Below, piece by piece: positions 24,801-31,993 of a stretch of DNA of 31,993 bases. How positions within the stretch are numbered: the stretch's first letter is position 1; every line of letters starts with the position of its first letter. Both the position numbers and the translations under genes were made by a program. This DNA is from Spongospora subterranea f. sp. subterranea (Eukaryota > Endomyxa: Phytomyxea > Phytomyxea > Plasmodiophorida): positions 1 through 31,993 of the forward strand of contig JAUGWO010000299.1 of assembly GCA_049724395.1 (NCBI GenBank). Direction: 5' to 3'. Under the pieces are notes generated by a model, which saw only the letters and a list, made by a program, of their open reading frames with translations, ran no database searches and had not been told where the DNA came from.

Positions 24801-25137
24801 CAGTTCTCTGACGGTGATTTTTTCCGGAGGTTGAGAGACTCTCTCTCTCCATAGGTTTTCAATGAGTAAATCGTGCTCTCTTTGCTCTTGTTCATCAATA
24901 TTCAGGTCTGATTCGTTGTATATTTGTTCGAAATTCACAGCTATTTTTTCCGATTCTTCTTTTGGGTCGACCCTGTAGGTTTCAAAAAATTTCTTTTCCT
25001 TTTGTTGGTTTGTGGACTGATTCTTTTGACTAATTTCCATATTTTAGCTCCCGTTTCATCAGTGCAAGCTTGTGTAATTTCTGTTCTGAGACTTGCTGTT
25101 TTCGCTTTCTGAAAATGTTTCCTAAGATATAACTCTG
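21882..25137 (-). mobile_element. LINE copy A (RT, RNase H, zinc knuckle), decayed
   Basis: The element runs on the minus strand; its poly(A) tail is the poly(T) at 21882-21890, followed by a 3' UTR shared with copy C. Recognised in order: pre-RT linker (ETGAKIWKLVK), RT start with SKSAGGIDGIPNSVIK (24675-25040), IENRIRQQAEKSIPDNHFGC and VYDFMKAFDRV (24318-24575), NGIPQGSS and YVDDTTQWATG (23967-24284), the region before RNase H (23212-23505), a damaged RNase H, and RARTGHS and zinc-knuckle sequence near 22440-22580. At least six frame breaks or stops separate these blocks, so it is inactive. The endonuclease is missing: the sequence is cut at about 25137, where copy B's tail begins. Confidence 0.85.
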
Positions 25138-27505
25138 TTTTTTTTTTGTTTTTTTTTTGTTATTGAGTTCAACACATTTGTGTTAGGTCTGTAGTACCCA
25201 TATCTACTCTAGGGCCAGATGACGATTGCTCGCCATCTGGGCACAAACTCCTGCGTTTGTGATAAGAACCTTCGCTATACGTTGCTCAGCATTCTGCTCT
25301 ACAACAATGGTAGTGTGAGGTTGGGTGTGACCCGACTCACTAAAACCCCGAAACCCATTGGGACACAGGGAAAATTCCTTACGGAACACCATTGTTGTAG
25401 GACATGTCGCCTTCATCGCAAGCCAGCTGATTGTTTATAGAGATTTTCTCCTCTGGGAGTTTTGAAGAGGGTTTCTCCTCTTTCGTATAACCATTATCAG
25501 ATAAAACATCCTCTTCGTCTTGCTTTGTTCAGTATTCGATTCATTTGTGTCGGATGTGTCCATAGTGCTGTCTCGAAATCAGTCCCTAATTTGTCAAATT
25601 CGTCTCTGCTGGGCCCTAACTTGCTCTGTAGGGCTGCGCATGTAGTACTTGGTGTTCTACAGTCTCTATATGTTCATTACAGTGTCGGCATGAGTCACTC
25701 ACTTCCATTCTCAGATTCTTCAGATGTTGTCGGGCACAAGAGTGTCCTGTTCTAGCTCGATTTAGTTCGGGCTGTGGCCAGCTGGCTTTGTCATAGGTGG
25801 TGGATTGTCGCTTCATGAAGGGTGATCTATCAGGATAACCAGCGAATCCGCTTGCTTTGACACTTCGTTCAATATAATAGTCTCGATTTTGGGTTTCAGT
25901 CTTCTTCAATTGCAGTTTGAACGACGACAAGAATGGATCATGTTCAATATCATCTCCTGTTTCTATTGCTTGGTTTGCGATTTCGTCAATCTCTTCGCTC
26001 CTTCCTATGTTGATTGTTTTTGGCGGTATAATCGGGTGGTCTACAGATTCATTCTTATCCATGTCTGGTACATGGCTTGCAATAAAGGGTATATCTACTT
26101 GGTTCTTGTTCGTTAGCTCTGCCAGTTTTTTAGCACATTCGACAACGACGGCGTTAACTCTTCTTGGTTTAGCCGGGAGTGATTTTAGCTGGTTCATCCA
26201 TGACAGTGAATCTGTCATAATATGAATTGTTGTGCCTCGATAATCCTGGTTAATAGCTATGTCCAATCCAATGTTCAATGCGATAATCTCACATTCATAC
26301 GAGGACGTCACTTTCGGTCCTAATTTGACTGTTGATTCGATCTCCTCTGCCTCTATTTCGGGGTTTTCGTTCCTTTTGCGATTGTCTATTAGAAGTGCTG
26401 CTGCACCTCCACCCTGATCGCGTTTGAAACTTCCATCCGTCCACAGCTCGATATCTGGGGTCTTTGGTAATAGTTTTCGTGTTTCTTGATCGCTTTTTTC
26501 TATTTGATGTGTGAATCTAATCTTATATAGGCATTCAAGGATGTCCGGCGATCTTTCTGTTTTCGCATGAATGTTCTCGAATCCATCTGGCACTCTCTCT
26601 CTGAGTGCTTTCCAGACTTCTCCAAGTGGTGTCCATCCATCTCCTTCTCCAGTCCATTCTGTGTATTCTCTGCCCAATAATGTCCCATTGGCCTGAGCAG
26701 CGAGTACTGTCATTGTTGTTTCTGTGATGATTTTATCTCTCAGTAATGGGAATCCTGATATTGCATGTAATATAGGGATTGGTGTTGATATGAAACATCC
26801 TGTATATGTTCTCATATAGTCCTTATATGCTGTCTCAATGGGTCGCAATGTCCTACTCATGTTCTTGTTGATTTCTCCTGCCAACCAGGGTAGGTAATAG
26901 TTCAGTTTCCCTCCTATAAATCCTCTACATATCTGTTGATATGTTCTGTATGGTATCCGGTATTTTCTCATTTCTCGTACCAGTTTACATCTTTTCCTGA
27001 TATCGTTGGCCACTTCTGTCATTTGAATTGTGAAAGTTGAGTGGTTATTTTCGTTATTGGCGTTTAGCGTTGCTCCGAGATATTGCACTGTTTTTGTTGT
27101 CTGGATCGTTTGTCCATTTATAGTTAATTTGTCTGCGGGTGAGTATTCATTGAATAGAATGTTTGTTTTGAGCCATTGGATTTTGATCCTGTTGTCTTTA
27201 CACCATTGCTGTAGTTTAATGCTATCACTTCTCAATTTTGTGAGTACTTCCCGTTTTGTGTCTCCAATAGCCCATTGTGTTGTGTCATCCACATACATAT
27301 TACTGTTATTAGTCTCTAAAGGGGCGTCATATATGTAGATTATCCACAGCAACACACTTATACTGGATCCCTGTGGAATGCCATTCTCCTGTCTATGTAG
27401 TTTAGAAGAGGTGTTTTTATAATTCACCTCAAATATTCTGTTTGTTAGCCAATCATTAATCAGTAATATCAGATATGGATCTATCCCCATTCTCCGTGGC
27501 CAATA
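25138..27505 (-). mobile_element. LINE copy B, 5'-truncated inside RT
   Basis: The poly(T) tract 25138-25158 (broken by single G bases) is the tail. The coding part is intact up to the 5' truncation near 27500, just upstream of the conserved DPYLILLI-W-LT block, so RT motif A and the whole N-terminal half are absent. Its 3' UTR has diverged from copies A and C but keeps the GGTGTTCC...GGAATTTT motif. It lies directly upstream of copy A in the same orientation. Confidence 0.85.
25616..27490 (-). CDS. LINE copy B ORF2 fragment: RT C-terminal half, RNase H, zinc knuckle
   Basis: A 624-residue open frame. RT motif B is NGIPQGSS (residues 36-43) and motif C is YVDD (66-69). After the thumb region comes RNase H, with the acidic set at D352 (WTDGS), E401 (YECEIIAL), D427 (IMTDS) and D502 (IDEIA), so its catalytic residues are all present. 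The C-terminus has RARTGHSCARQHL and then CRHCNEHIETVEHQVLH, a CCHC-type knuckle. The last Cys is lost because one base is missing near 25640; read one frame over, the family's C-A-A-L-Q-S-K continuation appears and runs on to a natural end near 25500. With RT motif A truncated it cannot retrotranspose by itself, but the long open frame suggests a fairly young copy. Confidence 0.85.
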   Translation of the reverse strand: MGIDPYLILLINDWLTNRIFEVNYKNTSSKLHRQENGIPQGSSISVLLWIIYIYDAPLETNNSNMYVDDTTQWAIGDTKREVLTKLRSDSIKLQQWCKDNRIKIQWLKTNILFNEYSPADKLTINGQTIQTTKTVQYLGATLNANNENNHSTFTIQMTEVANDIRKRCKLVREMRKYRIPYRTYQQICRGFIGGKLNYYLPWLAGEINKNMSRTLRPIETAYKDYMRTYTGCFISTPIPILHAISGFPLLRDKIITETTMTVLAAQANGTLLGREYTEWTGEGDGWTPLGEVWKALRERVPDGFENIHAKTERSPDILECLYKIRFTHQIEKSDQETRKLLPKTPDIELWTDGSFKRDQGGGAAALLIDNRKRNENPEIEAEEIESTVKLGPKVTSSYECEIIALNIGLDIAINQDYRGTTIHIMTDSLSWMNQLKSLPAKPRRVNAVVVECAKKLAELTNKNQVDIPFIASHVPDMDKNESVDHPIIPPKTINIGRSEEIDEIANQAIETGDDIEHDPFLSSFKLQLKKTETQNRDYYIERSVKASGFAGYPDRSPFMKRQSTTYDKASWPQPELNRARTGHSCARQHLKNLRMEVSDSCRHCNEHIETVEHQVLHAQPYRAS

Positions 27506-27753
27506 TTATAAGGGGGACGAGAAAAGACTGGTCACATTAACTGGTCACTCCAAAAATTTCTTCGACGACCAGTCAATGTGACCAGTTAATTACTAGGGCG
27601 CGAGAAAAAGCTGGTCACATTCTGACTGTGAGATTCAGCCGAAAATATATTGACTGGTCATCGAGTTTGTTGGAATAGAATATTGTTAATGTACACTCAA
27701 GTGTATCTCAATGGAGTTATCATCCGGAGTTCTTGTCGAACATGATGTATTTA
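27506..27753. other. Sequence between LINE copy B and the Tc1-like element
   Basis: No gene is seen. The stretch contains several copies of an ACTGGTCA/TGACCAGT word, including the inverted pair listed separately and a direct repeat (gacgagaaaagactggtcacatt near 27515, gcgcgagaaaaagctggtcacatt near 27598). Confidence 0.45.
27527..27586. repeat. 20-bp inverted repeat of the TGGTCACATT word
   Basis: ACTGGTCACATTAACTGGTC at 27527-27546 is matched in inverted orientation by 27567-27586 with one mismatch and a 20-bp loop. A further GACTGGTCA word lies near 27651. It resembles transposon-end or subterminal repeats, but no partner end was found. Confidence 0.75.
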
Positions 27754-27778
27754 CAGTAGCGGACACCTTAACTCTGTA
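27754..27778 (+). repeat. Left terminal inverted repeat of the Tc1-like element
   Basis: Begins CAGTAGCGGACACCTT and is the exact reverse complement of 30218-30242 over 25 bp. It is preceded by TA. Identity stops immediately inside the 25 bp. Confidence 0.93.
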
Positions 27779-27944
27779 CTTTGTTTCAATCTCAAATCTG
27801 AAAAATGCGCGCAGTATTATATAGTGCGTGAGGAAAATTGAAAATATTCTGATTTATTCGAGGTTTTGCAATATGCGCAGAGGAATCTTGCGATGACCGC
27901 GGTACTGTTTGACTGCAAACTCAATTTGTTTGTGATTGAGAGAA

Positions 27945-29897
27945 TTACCGTTCGGTCCGGTGACGCGGTAAGCGTCCATCCCGATAGGATTTACGAGCGA
28001 ACTTCCTAATTTTGCCAATAGAAACACTCTTGATGGCTTCTGGAACCAGTTGAACTAATTCGTCAAAGCGAAATGTGCATCGAGCTCTTGAAAACGCTTT
28101 GGCTGCACCCCAAAACATTTCAATAAAATTAAACTCACAGTGATACTTGGGATAGAGATCGACGAATAATCCCTGGTTAATTACGGTTTCTTGCAGCCAT
28201 TCCATCTGGCTTTTTAAATCTGGTTGCTCCTTCAATAGATTTTTGGCTTCTTGGACTGAAAGTCCAGGAATCCACAAATCTCTCTCCAATAGAACACGCT
28301 TGAGGCCCTTCAAAAGTCCATTCTCAGTCGTCATGGTCTGTTTGATGCGCTCTCCGTTGCTGTCGATGTACCATCCAGACCGCATGATTCTGGCATTTCG
28401 CCCTCCATCGCTCATATTCATCCTGCTTACAGACAATGCGTCTGGAGCAATTGCATGATGGTTTTGCGAATTGTCAAACATGAAGATTCCATCACAACCA
28501 GGATGCAAAAACTGGAATATCGGTATTGCCTTTTCTTTCAACTGCTGAACAAGGTCACAGTTTCTCCAATAACATTCAGCGTTTGCACCAGGTTTCAAGA
28601 AAACAGTCGAATCCTGAGGGACGCCAGGGTTAAAGGCTTGCTGGCTATCCGACAATCGCAGGAGACCATGGCATTCACAGAGAAATGCTGATACCATCAG
28701 GCTTCTGCCGTTACCTTTAGGACGAATCTCTTTCTTGTCTTCGTTTATCCAAACAAAAGAACGTCCATCATTTGATCCAAAACAGGATTCATCATGAGTC
28801 ACCAGCACCAGAGGCCGTTCTCCTTCATTGAGTTTCGGGGCGACATCATTTTCCATGAAGTCTCCTTCGTATGACGTCATTCGTCTTTCATATGAAAGCA
28901 TTCGGTCTAAAAATCTTTGGCGGTATTGAATAACATCAGGTCGCTCATGACCATCGTTGTAAAACCCTTTACAGAACTTGCCAAAACGAAGCTCCATTAT
29001 ATTCAACCACCGTTGGCCCGTCCTGGAAGAAAGAGACACTGGGGAATCAAAACCCAGTTTCAAATGAAGGTTTTCCTTGACCCAATGCACCAGAGTCGAG
29101 CTTGTGAGCCCAACCTGAGGCTGCACCACAATGAATCCAATCCTAACTATTCGGAACCCTCCAAGCTGAACATCTTCGTCGTTGATCAAAGATTGAATTT
29201 TGACGAATTTGCCTTGATTCAGAACAGGCAACTCTCTCTTGTCAATAAAATACAGTGCAGATTGTCGGATCAAGCGGCCAGTGCGAACAACGTTGCGGTC
29301 AGGGAAAAACTGGGATGCAATTCGTTGCTATGACAAAATTTTAGGTTTCTTCGCCACCAAATCCGCTAAATATTGCTTGATCGACAACAATCGAACAAAA
29401 TCCCACCGCGTCACGTTTTTGTGGCGATGTTCCAAGTTGCGGTTCGGACGGAGTTCGGTTAATGCTTCCAGCTTTTCAAAAACGTCGCAAATCTTGCTTT
29501 CTGACGTAATACGAGGTGGTTCATCAGGTGAGAAATACTTGGTAATTTTCACACAATCTTTGATCACCTCATGACGCCGTTCCTTTTCTTGCCGTCGCCG
29601 CCATTGTGTCGTCCGACTGTATTTGGAGTACGACGATCGCAAATGAGAGCCGGCACCTTCTTTCCAGGATATTAATGAGCTCCAGTCCGGAAGCTGCATC
29701 TTCTCGCTTGAATTTTCAAGGATTATGATTTCATCTTCCGACTCTTCAGCAGCGCAGACCTGGGATTCGGGTTCAATGCTTTGGCTAGTTCGCCTCATCA
29801 GAGCAGCAAGCTTGAAAGCAGCAGCGAGCTTTCGACAATTTACAGTGTTATTCTTTGGCCTAGCCATTCGTAAAGTTTCAGTGAAAGAGTCGGGCAA
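27945..29897 (-). CDS. Tc1/mariner-superfamily DDE transposase, one in-frame TAG
   Basis: One frame runs from 29897 (or Met at 29867, MARPKNN) to 27945, about 650 codons, interrupted once by TAG at 29330-29328. The part before the stop (189 residues) is basic and includes RTTQWRRRQEKER and a Glu/Asp-rich stretch. The 18 codons after the TAG and the following 442 residues continue the family: an HTH-like segment with RTGQRWLNIMELRFGKFCKG, then YNDGHERPDVIQYR. Numbered from Met 29273, the DDE triad is D161 (VTHDESCF), D267 (FMFDNSQNHH) and E385 (FNFIEMFWGAAK). The set DES / FDNS-NH / HCE-N-IE-WG is typical of a large transposase group known from fungi and other eukaryotes. Only the TAG prevents a full-length product. 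It could be a nonsense mutation, a very short intron, or read-through. Confidence 0.88.
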
Positions 29898-29942
29898 GGT
29901 GGTCGACGAAAGTTGTTCAATGAAAGTGCGCTGATTTCAGCA

Positions 29943-29974
29943 CCGTGACGCAAAACGTAATTTTTGCGTCACGG
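29943..29974. repeat. Perfect 13-bp hairpin in the transposase leader
   Basis: CCGTGACGCAAAA (29943-29955) and TTTTGCGTCACGG (29962-29974) form a perfect stem with a 6-nt loop, 46 bp upstream of the upper start codon of the transposase. It contains a TGACG word and could be a subterminal transposase-binding site or a transcription-factor palindrome. Confidence 0.75.
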
Positions 29975-30217
29975 CGCACTTATGTAACTGCGCGCGCAAC
30001 TTTTTGTCGGTTTTTGTTTTTCCTCATAGAGGTTTCAAAATGTCCTGCTGTCTATCAACTTACGGAGTTTATATCTCCGTCACAATTCAACATTTTTGAA
30101 AAAACGAAACGGCGACTGGTTCAGATTATTGAGAACGCCATTTTGCCGTGTCGTTTGTTTGATTTATTCATCACGGGATGCGCCTATTAACCACGGACTT
30201 TTCTCCCTCACAAAAAT

Positions 30218-30242
30218 TACAGAGTTAAGGTGTCCGCTACTG
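30218..30242 (-). repeat. Right terminal inverted repeat of the Tc1-like element
   Basis: Exact inverted copy of 27754-27778, ending GGTGTCCGCTACTG and followed by TA at 30243-30244. Confidence 0.93.
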
Positions 30243-30776
30243 TACGCGTTCGAAAGTAATCTCGATAACAGGAGTTTTAAGAAAGGATACCTGAATTCTA
30301 TCACTCCTTTTTTTTTTTTTTTTTGTGATTGAGTTTGCACTTTTCATGCAGGTCGGCCGGTCCCACGGCTATTGGGCCAAGATTCGTTTCTCGACTCGCG
30401 TCTCAGAAGCTCCTCCCAGTATCAGGCTCGCACCCGAAATATAGACCTTCGCCGGTAGTTCAGCATTTTGGTCGACGCAAAGGGTAGTGTGGGGTTAGAA
30501 TAGTCCTACATATTCCGTCCCAACTAAAAAACATACCCGGAAAACTCTGTATCCGGGACACTAAAAATTCCCTAAGGAACACCCTTTGGCCTAACCAGGT
30601 CGCATCCTTACTAGACAGCTCGGTTTTTGCATAGAGGTTGTCCTCCTCTTCGGCCTGTATTTAGAGAGGTAGCACCTCTTCGCTACGGTTAGGTAGCTGA
30701 TTTTTTATCGAGGTTTTACTCCTCTTCGGAGAATATTTATCTAGGCTGCCTCCTCTCTCACTGTCTCGATCGCCGT

Positions 30777-30941
30777 CTGCCCTTCTTAGGATCCTGTTCA
30801 TTTCTTGCGGGTATTCCCACAGTGCATTTTCTGCTCGTGTATTCGGATTCGGGTTCCTGTGGTTCTAGATGTAGCACCTCTTTTTCACTGCCCTTCTTAG
30901 GATCCTGTTCATTTCTTGCGGGTATTCCCACAGTGCATTTT
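30777..30941. repeat. 54-bp direct repeat in LINE copy C
   Basis: 30777-30830 and 30888-30941 are identical (starting CTGCCCTTCTTAGGATCC), spaced 111 bp apart. The second copy belongs to the coding end of the LINE; the first is therefore the extra one, duplicated into the 3' UTR of this copy. Confidence 0.85.
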
Positions 30942-31326
30942 CAAATGATGAGGTGTTCAAACCTTTGTACTCTTTCCTGACTTTACTCAACTTTCCTTGT
31001 AACGCCTTGCAGTGTAACACCTGATGTTCAATCGTCTCTATTTCCGTATTACACCATCTGCATATGTTACTGTCATCCATATTCAGGTTCTTCAGGTGAT
31101 TTCTTGCACAAGAGTGCCCAGTTCTTGCTCTGTTGAGAAGCGGGGTTGTAGGTTCAATCTTCCTTTTGTTTAGCGTCATTAATATCTTAAATTTATCCCT
31201 TTCTGGGTATCCTTTGAATCTGCTAGTCTTGAACTCGTTCTTTGATGTAATCTTTAAGGTTTTCTCTCTCTCTTTTCTTAAGATGCAGTTTGAACGATGA
31301 TATAAATGGGTCATGTTGAATTTCAT
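30865..31326 (-). CDS. LINE copy C C-terminal piece: zinc knuckle
   Basis: This frame holds SRFKGYPERDKFKILMTLN, RARTGHSCARNHLKN and the knuckle CRWCNTEIETIEHQVLHC, followed by the family's closing KALQGKL...WEYPQEMNRILRR segment. It overlaps the RNase H frame (31223-31990) in another phase. The shift lies near 31240, where the comparison with copies A and B (YIKE..VK/F-GYP) shows the two frames should be one, so about one base has been gained or lost. The knuckle itself is complete, unlike that of copy B. Confidence 0.8.
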   Translation of the reverse strand: MKFNMTHLYHRSNCILRKEREKTLKITSKNEFKTSRFKGYPERDKFKILMTLNKRKIEPTTPLLNRARTGHSCARNHLKNLNMDDSNICRWCNTEIETIEHQVLHCKALQGKLSKVRKEYKGLNTSSFENALWEYPQEMNRILRRAVKKRCYI

Positions 31327-31990
31327 CGCCGTCCATCGATGCTTGCTTTGCTAGTTGATCAATGTCATCGCTGTGTCCTATGGGGACTTTCATCTCGTCT
31401 TCATTATTGTTGTCGTTTTCCACGTGACTTGGTATAAAGTGTATATCCACCTTGTTTTCTTTTGTTAATTTCGCTAATTTATCTGCACATTCCGCAACGA
31501 TAGCGTTCACTCTCCTTGGTTTTATCGGTAAGGATTGTAGTTGACTCATCCATGATAAGGAATCTGTCATTATGTGGATATGTCTTCCCTCATAGTTCTG
31601 GTCTACAGCTATATCTAGTCCACTATTCAGTGCAATAATCTCACATTCATATGATGATGTCACTTCTGTTCTGAGTTTAATGGTAATTATCTCTTCGTTG
31701 GTCTCGCCTTTTTCATCTCTATTTGTATAATCAATTAGCAGAGCTGCCGCTCCTCCGCCAACATCCTTATTAAAACTCCCATCTGTCCATAGTTCGATAT
31801 CTGGGTTTGTCGGCAATAGCTTTCCTTTTTTGCGTTTTTTGATTGCTTTTTCCCTATTTGAGGAATGGTATTTGACCTTATATAATCCCTCCAATATTCG
31901 TGCTGGTATATCAGTCCTAGTATGAACTGCATCATATGTGTCAGGTACTCTCTCTTTGAGTGCTTTCCATACCTCCCCTAATGGGTCCAT
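31223..31990 (-). CDS. LINE copy C RNase H domain, partial at window edge
   Basis: 255 residues are open from the right edge. The RNase H acidic residues are present in PDIELWTDGSF, SSYECEIIALN, IHIMTDSLSW and SDDIDQLAKQA, and GGGAAALLID follows the first strand as in copy B. The frame ends with the shift near 31240. The domain degrades the RNA strand of the RNA/DNA hybrid during target-primed reverse transcription. RT lies beyond the window, so the state of the full copy is unknown. Confidence 0.85.
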   Translation of the reverse strand: MDPLGEVWKALKERVPDTYDAVHTRTDIPARILEGLYKVKYHSSNREKAIKKRKKGKLLPTNPDIELWTDGSFNKDVGGGAAALLIDYTNRDEKGETNEEIITIKLRTEVTSSYECEIIALNSGLDIAVDQNYEGRHIHIMTDSLSWMSQLQSLPIKPRRVNAIVAECADKLAKLTKENKVDIHFIPSHVENDNNNEDEMKVPIGHSDDIDQLAKQASMDGDEIQHDPFISSFKLHLKKRERENLKDYIKERVQD

Positions 31991-31993
31991 CCA

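Larger units (their letters stand above)
27754..30242 (-). mobile_element. Complete Tc1/mariner-superfamily (IS630-like) DNA transposon
   Basis: The 2489-bp element has perfect 25-bp terminal inverted repeats, 27754-27778 (CAGTAGCGGACACC...) and 30218-30242 (...GGTGTCCGCTACTG), and is flanked on both sides by the dinucleotide TA (27752-27753 and 30243-30244), the target site used by Tc1/mariner elements. It carries one minus-strand transposase gene (27945-29897) broken only by a single TAG. A 13-bp hairpin lies in the 5' leader, and AATAAA (minus strand, near 27856-27861) lies after the gene. TIR identity and preserved ends point to a recent insertion. Confidence 0.92.
30308..31993 (-). mobile_element. 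LINE copy C, 3' part, cut by the right window edge
   Basis: The poly(T) tract 30308-30325 is the tail, followed by a 3' UTR close to that of copy A (shared GTGATTGAGTTTGCAC, ACCTTCGCCGGTAGTTCAG, GGTAGTGTG). Coding sequence (C-terminal zinc knuckle and RNase H) lies at 30865-31990 and runs off the window. The 3' UTR contains a local duplication and several small hairpins. The tail is the longest of the three copies, which fits a young insertion. Confidence 0.88.

Noticed and set aside
25889-27338. Plus-strand open frames across LINE copy B
   Set aside because: They are antisense shadows of the 624-residue RT/RNase H frame.
27920-27945. TTTGTGATTGAG shared between the Tc1-like element and the LINE tail junctions
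   Set aside because: It is only a 12-bp match and sits internally in the transposon near the gene's stop; chance or simple sequence is a sufficient explanation.
28243-29333. Plus-strand open frames across the Tc1-like transposase
   Set aside because: They are antisense shadows of the DDE transposase frame with no family features.

Overview
The window is nuclear DNA of a eukaryote: its three conserved host genes are cut by spliceosomal introns of about 50-60 bp (GT...AG), and the rest is crowded with transposable elements of several classes. The best taxonomic clue is a glutamine-dependent carbamoyl-phosphate synthase that ends after its allosteric domain, with no dihydroorotase or aspartate transcarbamoylase domains behind it. 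Animals and fungi fuse these in CAD/URA2, whereas many protists, stramenopiles among them, keep a GATase-CPSase protein. A protist (possibly a stramenopile such as an oomycete) is my best guess, but the species cannot be fixed from this window.

Layout. 1-3060: a decayed Ty3/gypsy element on the minus strand (protease, RT, RNase H, integrase), running off the left edge and carrying a piece of a Ty1/copia element in the opposite direction (541-880). 3061-3884: unassigned sequence and a plausible TATA-type promoter. 3885-5306 (+): an ARMC6-like armadillo-repeat gene with one intron. It converges on SEC23 (5359-8444, minus), the GTPase-activating coat subunit of COPII, with about a dozen introns; the two stop codons are only about 50 bp apart. 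8862-15370 (minus): the GATase-CPSase gene, first enzyme of pyrimidine synthesis, with more than twenty short introns.

15371-21881 is accessory. It holds a pair of 98-bp direct repeats rich in TACGGTA palindromes, scrambled LINE scraps, a near-perfect 0.5-kb palindrome made from the N-terminal part of a PIF/Harbinger transposase gene, a degenerate tandem repeat with a 60-bp-arm foldback element beside it, an intact intronless gene for a secreted 391-residue protein (20099-21274, minus), and a small helix-turn-helix remnant. 21882-31993 is transposon territory: three copies of one LINE family (RT, RNase H, C-terminal zinc knuckle), all on the minus strand with their poly(A) tails seen as poly(T). 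Between the second and third copy lies a structurally complete Tc1/mariner-superfamily element (27754-30242) with perfect 25-bp terminal inverted repeats, a TA target duplication, all three acidic catalytic residues and a single in-frame TAG.

How the parts relate: the three host genes form a compact housekeeping block (3.9-15.4 kb) flanked by repeat-rich DNA. Nothing links them in one pathway; SEC23 serves ER export and CPSII serves nucleotide synthesis. The most unusual items are the complete Tc1-like element with its one TAG, the Harbinger palindrome, the TACGGTA repeat pair upstream of CPSII, and the secreted protein of uncertain family.
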